Assembly: GCA_025266875.1 (NCBI GenBank)
Contig: JALLLT010000010.1
Location: forward strand, 992,001 to 1,056,000
DNA: 64,000 nucleotides
DNA from: Fennellomyces sp. T-0311
Lineage: Eukaryota > Mucoromycota > Mucoromycetes > Mucorales > Lichtheimiaceae
Direction of reading: 5' to 3'
The position numbers and the translations under genes were made by a program. This document shows, piece by piece, positions 11,597 through 22,300 of the stretch; positions within the stretch are counted from its first letter, which is position 1, and every line of letters begins with the position of its first letter. The notes beneath the pieces were generated by a model. It did no database searches. It saw nothing but the letters and a program-made list of their open reading frames with translations, and was not told the DNA's origin.

Positions 11597-12415
11597 TTAT
11601 TTCTTCTATTAACATCAAAAGCGTAAATGATGTTAGCACTGATATCGTGAACCATTGCACATTCACGTACCTTGTTGGCCTCCTCCTCAGCCTTCTCACG
11701 GGCACGCTTCTCACGGGCACCGAGAGTACGGGCTTCCGAACGAGCATAACGGAGCTTCTTGAAAGCGTTGACCTTCTTCTCATCAGCAGCGATGGCACGG
11801 GCTTCAGGAGCAGCCGAGATCTGCTGGATGGGCAAAAGACCACCACGGAACTGAACAGCCGAAGCAACTTCAGCAGCCTAAATCAAAACACGTAAGTTCT
11901 CAAAGCTCGCTTCGATCCCTTTTCTAAACCTGTACCTCAGAGTCACCCTGCTTGGGCTTGCCAGCCTTGCGGGGGAAGACAATGAGCTTAGCCTTGTAAG
12001 CCTTCAAGCGCTGGACGTTCAATTCCAACGACTCCTGGGACTTGTTGCGGCGACGGTGGTCGACGGCAATACCAACGGTGCGGGCAACCTTGCGGTTAAT
12101 GCCAGCTTCCTACAATTTTTTTTTCGATCAGGAACCTCATTCTCATATAAAACACACTACAAATCTAACCTTGAGTTCCTCCAAGGTGAAACCACGGCCA
12201 GAGCGCAACTTCATGTTGTAGCGCTGGGTAGGGCAGCGGACAGCAGGGCGCAACAAACCATCAACGGGTCTGGGAGCAATGCGAGCAGCCTTCTGGACAC
12301 GCGCAATTCTTCTGGACTTCTTGCGGCCGGGCTGATCGAACCAAGTCTTAACGCGACGCTGCCAGTCCTTACGGAAGTGCTGGTTGGGCAACTGGTTGTT
12401 GTGCTTCAAAACCAT
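11597..12415 (-). CDS. RPL13: 60S ribosomal protein eL13 (L13)
   Basis: Four exons on the minus strand (12415-12170, 12109-11936, 11877-11671, 11605-11597) encode 211 aa, the same length as human L13. It is a structural protein of the large subunit. The start MVLKHNN and the blocks [39 protein letters not shown] and [11 protein letters not shown] are characteristic. Introns are 60, 58 and 65 bp and interrupt at phase 0. The last coding exon is only 9 nt (AAG AAA TAA), giving the family's Lys-rich end; reading through the third intron would add an unrelated tail. A frame extending three codons upstream of the ATG has no start and was ignored. Expected to be highly and constitutively expressed. 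Confidence 0.97.
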
Positions 12416-12894
12416 TGTCTGCAAGAGTGTTCAATAAGAGAATTGGCGTGAATGGAAAAAAAGGTCGTGAATTTCGATTCGAATGCAGGATATAGATGAA
12501 AAAATAGAGAGAAAAAACATGGTCAGTCCAAAAATCCACACAACGTTTGTTGTTCCAATGGATCCATCTCCATTGACATTGGATGGATGGATCCCATAGG
12601 TGATGCTATTGCAACATGATACTCACGGATGGCCAAGTATCGAGAGAGAGGGTTGGGCATCAGGCTCCATCGCCAATTTTTCAATCGCACGCTCCCGCCT
12701 CTCGGTTGAATATACATCCGGTTACACGACAGCCAACCATATTAACTAATTCACACTCAAGGTCTTTGCAGCAGCAAGCATATTTCCATCGTACTTTCAG
12801 CCTTTAAGTATGAGTCCAAATGGTTTTAATTACATAAGCAAAATGCATGAAAATTACAAAGATATTGTAAGACTATATACAGGCTTTTTGAAAA
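12416..12894. other. Promoter region of RPL13 and 3' region of the aminotransferase gene
   Basis: 479 bp between two minus-strand genes. No coding signal. It includes pyrimidine/purine-rich stretches next to the RPL13 start and a GGATCCATC/GGATGGATCC imperfect palindromic cluster around 12560-12595 of unknown meaning. Confidence 0.45.
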
Positions 12895-14668
12895 CTAGTC
12901 TCTATGCTGCTCCATAAAGCCCTGGTGGAACTTTTCGATGTTGGAGCAAAAGTCGTCAAAGAGATCCTCCTCAGGCAAAAACGTGCTCCGGAAATGCCAA
13001 GTGTCGGCTTCCTGACCAAAACCAGAGCCTACAAGTTGGTGCATGTCAGTATATTCCTGCTTATTCGTATCAAAGAATTAAGTACATACCAGGAATCACA
13101 CAAACACCGGTAGCTTCCAACATCTTCAGGGCATAATACGCATCAGGGCTTACGTTGATCTCCTTGGCTGCCTCAATGGCCTTGTTTGGAAGTCGAACGC
13201 GTGGGAACAGGTACATGGCGCCTTCGGCGTCGTTGCAGGTGACATTCTCTAGTCCGTTGAAGCATGCTGCCAACTTGGTCGCGCGCCGACGAAGTGATTC
13301 GTAGATACCATTGACTTCCTTGTTATATTGCTCAAAGGAGGCATCACCCTCAACAGGCGGGTTCGTCATCAAGTCGGTCATAATCTGGCCATGAACGTTG
13401 GGGCAGAGAGAGATCGAAGCAATCTTGTACAATTGTTCCAAAACGCCCTCATCAATATTGACACACTCCAGGTAGCCACCACGACGACCGCATTCGCCGA
13501 TCATGCCTTTGGAAGTCGAGTGGAACGAAAACAGTTCCACATCGTTGTACTTGTCACCCATGGAGCGCAAGACCTTCTTGAAGCTGTGGAATGGGCGATC
13601 GTTGGGCATATACACATTGGTCTGATAGACTTCATCGGCAAGCAGAACCAAGTTCTCATTGTGGCAAAACTCGATCACTTGACGCATGTTGTCTTCATGC
13701 AAACATTGCCCTGTGGGGTTGCCGGGGTTAATGATCACCAAGGCACGGACATCAACACCCTTCGCGCGTGCATCGTCCACAGATTTCTTGAGATCCTCAG
13801 CACTCAAACCCCAGCTCTGTTCCTCTTTCAAGTAGTAAGGCACGGGAGTGGCATTCACCAGGGATAAAGTAGCCGAATAGAGTGGGTATTGTGGGATGGG
13901 ACTATGACCCTTGTTAGATCTGCAACGTTTCAAGATTACCCCGTGCAAACTTACATCATGATGCCACTTTTTTCATTCTCGGTCAACATTTGCAACACAG
14001 TCTGAACACCGGCAGAAGCGCCCTGAGTCAGGTAAATGTGTTCTGGTTTGGCGGGGTAACCATCGCGACGCTCGATGAACTTGGCAACATTCTCACGGAT
14101 ATGAGGGATGCCTTGAGAATGAGAATACGAGCCAACACTGCCAATATTCTTCAGCAGGAGCTCGGCGCGCTCAATGGCGTCTTTGGGATACAACTTCAAC
14201 AAGGTTTCTCGGTTCTCCGGCTGCAAGAGATCCGGGTTGTCACACAAGGATGCGACCTGGCGGAAAAACGTGATCGGTTTTTGAGCAAGCTGTTGGGGGT
14301 TACCAATGTTGCAAAAGACGACACGCTCAAACCCGAGCGACTTGTCTGTCTCCAGTTGCTAAAGTTACGTGTTTTTCTACAATCAGAACCTTCATTCCGA
14401 CTCGATCGTCATTGTTGAACTTACCTTGCTCAACGCATCAGCGCGAATGGGCAAAGCACCTCGTACAGCGTACTCAGCGTTGCGGATCTGAGGGTTCATG
14501 CTGGCTGTGGTCAGAACCTTGCCTGAAAGTACTCGGTCAGCTACGGGGAGGGAAAAGTTTTCCGAGGCATATACCTTTGCCAACAGTGGAAGCAGGCCTC
14601 ACTGCGAAATAGAGACTGGCTTGGCGAGCTTTCAGGGGCTGGCTGATTCGGCTAATGTTTCGCAACAT
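12895..14668 (-). CDS. ALT1: Alanine aminotransferase, probably mitochondrial
   Basis: Five exons (14668-14575, 14522-14425, 14358-13955, 13901-13090, 13028-12895) encode 513 aa. The enzyme interconverts alanine + 2-oxoglutarate and pyruvate + glutamate using PLP (class I/II aminotransferase fold). Evidence: LTQGASAGVQ for cofactor phosphate contact, IPIPQYPLYSA, IINPGNPTGQ, LADEVYQ, and the PLP lysine in FHSTSKGMIGECGRRGG. The C-terminal exon supplies GSGFGQEADTWHFRSTF. The start ATG at 14668 opens a 30-residue Arg/Ser-rich, acid-free presequence (MLRNISRISQPLKARQ), so mitochondrial import is likely. Introns are 52-66 bp, GT..AG, with phases that sum correctly. Confidence 0.95.
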
Positions 14669-17172
14669 CAAAGCGACTATCTGTGCCGGTATGAGCGACT
14701 GATCCGAACGTTATAAGGCGCATACGGTACCTGGATAAAGGGGGAAAAGGGAAGTGGGGTAAACGGGTGAAAAAAAAATGTTTATATCTATTTGACACGA
14801 AAGCTCCGTCCGATGTGAGTCAACTGGTTACAATCATAGTGGAACCCAATAAAGACAACGGCATATTAGTTACACGATTTCATTTGCTACTTGTTACTTG
14901 TATTCTAAGCAACATATTTCAATTTATGCCAAGCAGATTACGTTTTTATTTTCTTTTTCACGGATCCAAGAACGAGCAAAGATCAAGCTGCTTGTAAGTC
15001 ATTGGTTCCTTTTGCATGACCTGCCTAATGCGGTAAGATACCGACAGTTTCATTTGATTGCGGAGGTAGCCAATCACTGAACCTAAAAAAGCCCATGCTT
15101 GCTGTTTAATCGTTGATAGCAAGCAAGACGTTTTACTCAAAGCTCGTTTAACTATGGTAGCTGACCTGAGTAAAGTAAAACGCACACGCTATCATTAGTG
15201 CTATACTCCAACTATTTAAGAATACCACCGTAATTAGCCACTGTCCAATGCGAGTTTTCGAAGGCACTACTACGGCACTCTAAGATTCTGGATCCCAGTA
15301 GATAAATCATGTAAGTTGTTCCCTCTGGCTTTTTAAACTGGACCGGGGGGGGTGTTACGTAACTGTATAAATCTCATGCTTCAATCATATCAGACAGAAC
15401 TATTTTAAATGAAATGCTTTGTCAAACGCATGGTAACTACTGGCCTTGTAGACATGCGTGCGTAAAATAGAGTAAGAACTGTATACGTGGCAATTTTTTT
15501 TTTAAAAAAAGAGAAAAAGCTATAGAATTGCTAACAAGTCTAGCCTGTTTGCATTATTTAGAATGTTTTGTACATGTGAGTGAATGTCAGGCGCTGGTAT
15601 ATGCGACATCGATTTCTTGAATGTCTGACTTCTTTTTCCTATGCGATATATTGGTGAATGTATTGTATGCTCTTACAATTGTCTCCTCTACCTTCAGTTA
15701 TTTCCACACATGGGTAATGTTCTTGGAACTCTTGGAAGCTAGGTACGATTGGAGTCGACGTTTCTCTGCGATTTTGTGACTAGGCGACAAAGTCTCCTTC
15801 AACAGTGGACCGCCGATCACTGGTCATCCATAGTCGTATTTTACGCAATGATCGAAGACCGGGTGATATCTTGAAACGGGCAAGGTTGTTGGACTGTACA
15901 TCAAAATTCAGGGGCCCGTAAAAACGTAGATCGACCGACATTGCTGTGTTTGACAATGACATAATAACTAATCGAGATCACGATCACTCAGTTCTAAGCA
16001 CTTTTAGAAGCTGCAAAGTATAAGCTGCAGATTTATCATGATAAACGCTACAAACGAAATAATTGTGTGCAAATGTTAAAAGCGGAACCAGTTGCTGCGC
16101 AGCCATTACAATAAAAGAGTATATTTTCATCGTATCCTTCATTACACATCATTGATCTCGTTGAATCATTACTATGTACAGCTTTTAAAGGAGTTTCTAC
16201 GTAGTTGACAATTTTGATGGATCCACAGAATATGTGCGGGCGCTCGACAGCTGTGCTTTTCATTCGGGCACGTCTATGCGGATTAGTATCTCTGCAGGAA
16301 TCCCGAACCGTAGACTCCACCACTTGGATAAGCTTTGATTAGAGACTCATGTGATAACTAGATAGCATCGGTCGAGAACAACGGAAATCGTGATTATTAT
16401 CCTTGTGCTGTGGGTGTTATCTCTGGAATATGATCGGTGTTTGTTCAGTCCATCATGTTCATGTACCCATTTATGTGGCTTTCAGTAAGTTAATTTTTCG
16501 TCGCTGGAAGTCATATGGACCTTTATATTAGCGTCTCTAGTAACTAAGACACGAAAGAAGTTGAGTGTTGACTTTTTTTTTGCTTAATTGCCAGCAGTTC
16601 CATTTTCTTGCTGATCGGAGTGCACATATCTGAATGGTCCGAAAATGATGTTTACGTTAAGTGGGGTATGCAGTATATATCTCATGACAATAGCACATAT
16701 GACATCCATTGTCTATAAGTTAGTAATTCTAACGACATGAGAAACATCCTCGGTATATGCTCGCCACATAAGTAAAAGTTTGTACCACATTGCTCCATTG
16801 CGATCGAACGCATAAATCTCTATATTAAGGAGCAAAACTTTAAAGGTAAAATTATTAAAATTTGTCATGTGATAGACTGTGGCACACGGTTTTCGGTTGT
16901 CCCGCAATGTGTTAAAGCCTGTGCAAATCTTTCCCAGTTCAAAGCAACGATAGGCAGCGTGTAAATAGTAAGCACTGAAAAGACTGATTTCAAAATATCA
17001 AAGAGTGGTAGTTGAACGACTATTTATGCAGTGGTCACAGTTTATTACATAAATTGCGTATAAAACTAGGACCAAAACACAGAATGTCAGTATTTGAATC
17101 AGCTTTTCTTAATACTGATATGTGTAAATGTGTCGTATACACTTATGTCATCCATTATCCATTTATATATAT
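14669..17172. other. Gene-poor AT-rich region
   Basis: 2.5 kb with no frame above about 90 codons and no motif. Contains poly-G (15345), poly-T/A (15490) and AT-rich runs. I recognise no gene, tRNA or transposon end before the inverted repeat at 17173. Confidence 0.55.
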
Positions 17173-17334
17173 CACTGCAAAAAATTTTTGGGTGAATTTT
17201 GGTGAATAATTTTTCGAAGTGGTTAAACATAAGCTTTTTAACCACTTGAGTTACTAAAAATGGTAGTAGAAGTGGTTAAAAAGCTTATGTTTAATCACCT
17301 CAAAAACTTATTCACCCAAAAATTTTTTGCAGTG
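17173..17334 (+). mobile_element. MITE-like foldback element, copy 1
   Basis: A 162-bp near-perfect inverted repeat. Both ends begin CACTGCAAAAAATTTTTGGG and the arms continue through a shared HindIII-containing block (TTAAACATAAGCTTTTTAACC) to a roughly 21-base central loop (GAGTTACTAAAAATGG...). The outer 25 bases of the arms match exactly. It has no coding capacity. It sits in an AT dinucleotide run, so the target-site duplication cannot be defined. A second copy of nearly the same length lies at 63699-63858 in the opposite orientation, judged from the loop. Structure fits a non-autonomous DNA transposon; the parent family is unknown. Confidence 0.85.
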
Positions 17335-17473
17335 ATATATACAACCGAATTACAAATTCAAAATATTTTCCAGATAAGAGTAAATGAGATCTCTGGGTGT
17401 GGTATCTGAAAGCCTTCCTGCAGCGTGAAGCAAGTCATACGCAAGTTTCATATGCTTTGTCTTGTTCAAGAGC

Positions 17474-18435
17474 TTAACGAGGATATCCTCTACATACTAG
17501 TAATGTTGGGGTTTGGAAAAGCTGTTTCAAGTTTAGAGCATACAACTCATATCGCATTTCCAAGACCCCTTCGTATCTGCTTTCATCGGTACAGAGGACC
17601 GAGTTGAATATAACCCACTCGAGCGATGAAAGTTGATCCAACTTGCTGACAACTTCTTGAATAGTTTGGTAGAGAAAAAATTGCAGCGGAATTCAATACC
17701 ACGTAAGGTGGATGTTGTCAAGATATAGAGAATACTAGGCGCAATCGATGAGCAGTCCTTGAAGCAATTACGTTGTAATCCATTGATTCCTTTGTTATTA
17801 TGCTCTATTAGCAATTGAATTTCATCTAAAGGTAATCCAGACACCTTCGCCTGTCCATCCATACCGAGCCTTTCCATAAAATCGGTAATAAGCAAGTCAC
17901 CTATATTTCCTCGGATACCAAAGGTCAATTCCCAGTACTCGTAAACTCTTTTAAAAACTGAGTACATCCAGGACAACTTCAAGTATAACTTGCTGGTGAA
18001 CAATTCAGCAACCGGTTAGGGTATCACACCGGCGGATCAAGGCTACTTTAAGTCATCCAAAGAGCTAATCAATGTGCAATTCAAGATAATTCGAAACCAC
18101 AGAAGACAGAGCCAATGCTGCCCTTCGCCGTTGACTGCAAAAGTTCAACGGGATACATAGACACTATGTACAGCTACTCATCGAGACATACGTAGTTGCT
18201 GTCTATCTTTGCATTTAGCCTTGACAACTGTCATCAGGTACCATATGCAATTGACCTCTCTTAGCACAGAAATTGAATGGCCTTAACTATATCTGCAACT
18301 TCACTTGTTGAGTGGTTTATCGCATATATTATAGGATCTACTGACTCATTTTGACAATATGTAAGTTCGGGATCGGTGCCGAACCATATCTCCTCAACAG
18401 TAATTCCTGGTCGCTCATCACATCGATACTTATAC
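17474..18435 (-). pseudogene. Decayed F-box/LRR-like gene fragment
   Basis: Minus-strand coding-like segments are split among frames. From about 18430 to 18285 one frame reads CDERPGITVEEIWFGTDP...YCQNES and ends in a stop. From 18003 to about 17690 another reads through LLITDFMERLGMDG and STLRGIEFRCNFF. At a run of six T (about 17680) the frame has to shift by one base to continue as TIQEVVSKLDQLSSLEWVIF to a stop at 17474. Leucine spacing and style resemble the LRR parts of the two intact F-box proteins in this window, but identity is weak. No intact start or F-box is visible. An assembly error could explain one break, not all of them. Confidence 0.45.
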
Positions 18436-18729
18436 CAGGATTACTGGACACTTTAGTTTACTTTGTAAAGTAATTGGGTCGTCCTAGTATCGTATATATA
18501 TTTTGATACATGCAGCCCACATGAGTTAACACTTGACGATAGTGACAGCAAGGTACGCGTCAACTTTTTCTTGCAAGACCCACCCATGCCAAGACGATGA
18601 AGCAAGTTTTTACGGTGATAGAACCTAAGTGACATACGAAGGAAATGGGAATACAAGCTTGGTGCCATGTTTGGAGATGCAGCATCAAAAGCGGAAAGTA
18701 GCGTTGTGACGCGGTAGTATATCTTGTAA

Positions 18730-19291
18730 ATGAACAATAGCAGCGATAATGATATACCATCCACCGCATCTCGTTCTAGAGACAGTCTACTACCATCATT
18801 TCGACGATGGGTAACCAATTTATACAGCAATCCTCCCGATGAAGAGCCTCCCGTCGATGATCCAAGCAACGCACCTGAAGTCAATGCATTATTCAGGCGC
18901 GAGTATCATACACTACGAAATCTTAATCAAACGTTGCAAACTGTAATCAGTAGCTTTGAACAAACTCGATCTAATATTGAGGTATGCCGTTTGCCAGGTG
19001 TGCGTGAGCATTATGAACTCACATTGTACGTAGCAATTCACGCGCACGGTTGATCAGACCGATCAGTTACTGGATTTGTGGACAAACATCCTGTTGCAGT
19101 CAGAAAATATCAAGGAACGGCTCGATGACCCATCATACAAAGCTGGCAGCTCATTACCACCTTCACTACCGCAACAAGAAGAACAACAGGCACCACAACA
19201 GCCATCAGCTACAGAAACACAGCATGAAGCGCCTCCAGCGAAGCGGTTAAAACGATCGACATCCAGCTCACGCATTTCCAGACGACATTAA
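18730..19291 (+). CDS. DUO1: DASH complex subunit Duo1
   Basis: Two exons (18730-18981, 19034-19291) encode 169 aa. Duo1 is part of the ten-subunit fungal DASH/Dam1 ring that couples kinetochores to spindle microtubules. The spliced core EYHTLRNLNQTLQTVISSFEQ followed by QFTRTVDQTDQLLDLWTNIL matches the Duo1 signature of a coiled coil followed by T..LLD.W..IL.Q.E. The 52-bp intron (GT..AG) falls inside that core and removes an in-frame interruption. The N terminus is Ser/Asp-rich; the C terminus is Gln/Pro-rich with a basic KRLKRST patch. AATAAA lies at 19306, 15 nt after the stop. It converges on the histidine kinase gene with only 42 bp between stop codons. Confidence 0.85.
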
Positions 19292-19333
19292 TTACTATAT
19301 AACACAATAAAAACAGGCTACGTATTTAAATAT

Positions 19334-22300
19334 TTACAAGGGGGATAGGCAGTAGCGACGTAGCACGGCGGCTAAGTCCTTCTGCATCAATGGCTTGACA
19401 AGATAATCCGTCATTCCAGCATCCAGGCAATTCTTCTGTGCCGTTTTTTGTATATCAGCTGTGACCAACCGTTAGTTTGCCGCAGCTTATCAACCTGATC
19501 AAAAACCTACCAGTGAGCGCGATTATGGGCATGATGGACACGACGCCCATGTCCTTCTCGAGCTGTCTAATCTTTTTCGTAGCCTCAATGCCATCGCATC
19601 CAGGCATATGGTGGTCAATCCACGCCAGCACAAAGTAATGCGGTCCGCGCAGTTTCCACTTGTCAATGCACTCGAACCCGTTGTTGCACGTTTCCACCGT
19701 AAAGCCCAACCGCTGAAGTTGCTTGACAATCAGCTTTTGCGCAACAAAGTTATCCTCAGCAACAAGGATCCTTTGGCCCTGGAAAATGGCTAGCTCCTCC
19801 GGTGTGAAACCTTGATTGATGTATGGACTCGAGAAGGATGGTTTGATTTCGTGAGGTTCGTTGTGAGCAATCGGTGTGGGTGGTGCATTGTCTGTAAGCG
19901 CCAGTGATGATTGATGTTGTTCGTGTTCCTGTTGCTGACGCTTGTTGCCGAGACTTTCGTACACATGTCGTGCCAACGCAGTGGGTATCCGTGACGGTAA
20001 CGCTTGTAAAATGGGCTCTGCAGACGTCGCAGGAGACTCAAGACCAAGTACCTCGAGTAAGGTGTGAAGAAGTTTCGCTCGACGCACAGGCTTGGTGATC
20101 CGTGTGATGCGAGCGCTTTCATGTTTGATGAATTTGCCGCTGGCAAGTTGGTGTCGTATCGTCTCCATGGCCGGGGCATAGATGACAATGATATGTAGAT
20201 TGCGTAGCTCTGGATCCAGCTCAGTCTCTTCCAATAGGTACTGCAGTGTTTCAGGTGGTGGCGCATCAACAAGAATAAAGTCGTATGGCTCTTCTTGTCG
20301 CGCACTGGCACGCGCTCGTTCAAGGGCATGCTGAGGTGATGGAACGCACGTTGTTACCACCGATTTTGGCAGTAACGCGCGTATCATGGCAGCTTGGCGA
20401 GGGGATGTGTTCAGAAGCAGACGTGGACGACCCAAGATATTGGTCAGTCGGTCGATTTCCCGGCTGCGACGGTCAGAGTCCACGCCAGGTTCAGCAACAG
20501 ACGATGACTTTGTAACACGTACTCTAAAGTAGAACGTTGATCCGACGTTGATCTTTGATTCGACCCACACATCGCCTCCCATCAGTCGCACGAGTTCAAG
20601 ACATATCGATAGACCAAGTCCAGTTCCACCAAAGTTACTAAAGAAAACAGTCAGTTACATTGCCACCAAGTAGTATTGCTACATACCGTGTTGTTGAACC
20701 ATCCACTTGACTGAAAGGTACAAATAAGCTTTTGATCTGCTCTTCGGTCATTCCAATGCCAGTATCCTGTACCGAGAACTTGAGCATGAGTTCGTCTTCG
20801 CCCAGTGGTGGATTGAATCGTTCATTTTCTGGCACAACGCTGCAGTGGACAACAACTTCACCGTGCATAGTGAATTTGATGGCATTGCCGATTAGGTTCA
20901 TGAGAATCCTGCGATTATACATGTCAGTCCCGCGATTCACTCTACACTTTTCGCTTATCACATACTGTCCAATTCGATTGCCGTCCGCGTAAATCATCGG
21001 TGGCACATCTGGGTCGGTAAAGCAGGTAAGTTCCAGGTTTTTGTTGGATGCAAGTGTGATCAACAGCTCCACTCGGTCTTCGATCAGGTCTTCGACGTAA
21101 AAAAGGCCATGATGTAGCTTGACTTTGTGTGCCTCGAGTTTGGAAAAGTCCAGCAGGTCGTCTATCGATCAATATTTTTTAGTGAAAAGCGGGTGCCCGT
21201 TCCTTTTCCAGACATTACCTATAATTTGTAAAAGCATCTCACAGCTTTGCTTGGCAATAAACACAAACTCACGCTGTTCGGGATCCAGGCGTGTGTCGCT
21301 AAGCAACTCGATCATGCCATAGAAACCAGAAAACGGTGTACGTAGTTCGTGGGCTAGCAACGAAATTAATTGACCGGTCGTTATTCAAAAGAAAGACACT
21401 TACACATATTTGCAAGAAAGTTTGACTTGAGCTTGGTAGCCTTGAGAGCTTGCTCACGACTGGATCGAGCCTCTTCCAGAGCTTCTCTCTGCTTCTCAAT
21501 CATGCGTGTGTTTGCCAATGTTGCCTTTTGCACCGATTTGAACAGTAAGGCATTCGTGATGGAGATACCGATTTGATGACACAAAATATGGAGCACCGTA
21601 ACGTGCTTGTGCGTGAACGTGCTGAGGTTGGCTTGCAAGTAAAGCACACCCACCAATGTGTTCTTGTGGATACACGGCATACAAATCACAGACTTCGGAC
21701 CCGAGCGGGCAAACCATGTGCCCGTGGCAAATCGAGTGTCTTCGATGATGTTGGGGATAAAGAGGACCGTTTGCGTGTGAATCACGTAATGGACAACGAG
21801 AGTGGATATCAGCCCCTCATTATCATCATCATTCAACGGTTTCGGTGGATCAAATGTCTCGCAGCCCAGATTGCGACTGGAGTGTGCAGCGATTCCGAAA
21901 TTGCCTTCTTTGATAATAATGGCGCCTGATTCTGCCGCCGAGTTCGTCATAATGATGCCCATCATCTTTTTGAGCAGCTCATCAAAGGAGTTCATCTCGT
22001 TGGAGATCACTTGGGAGCTCTTGATGATTGACGTCAAGTCCACAATGTCCAGGGACAGAATGGCGGTTTCGGAAGTGCATGATGTCGCTTCTTCTTCGCC
22101 GTAAAGCTCGCGGATCGATGGCTCTGGCAAGATATCTTCCCATACGATACCCTGCTCCATCACCGGAACAACATCGGTAGTTTGATCATCTGCAGTCTGC
22201 GTTGAGGCATCGACCGGTTTGGTGATCACCGTTTGCTCGTCCAAAATGCTACTGTACTTCTTGGACAAGTGGTGCGCTGTGCCCCATGCATCCCATGCGT

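Noticed and set aside
12056..12451. 131-codon plus-strand frame opposite RPL13.
   Set aside because: It is antisense to the first two RPL13 exons and has no motif.
13328..13867. 179-codon plus-strand frame.
   Set aside because: Antisense to the well-supported aminotransferase exon.
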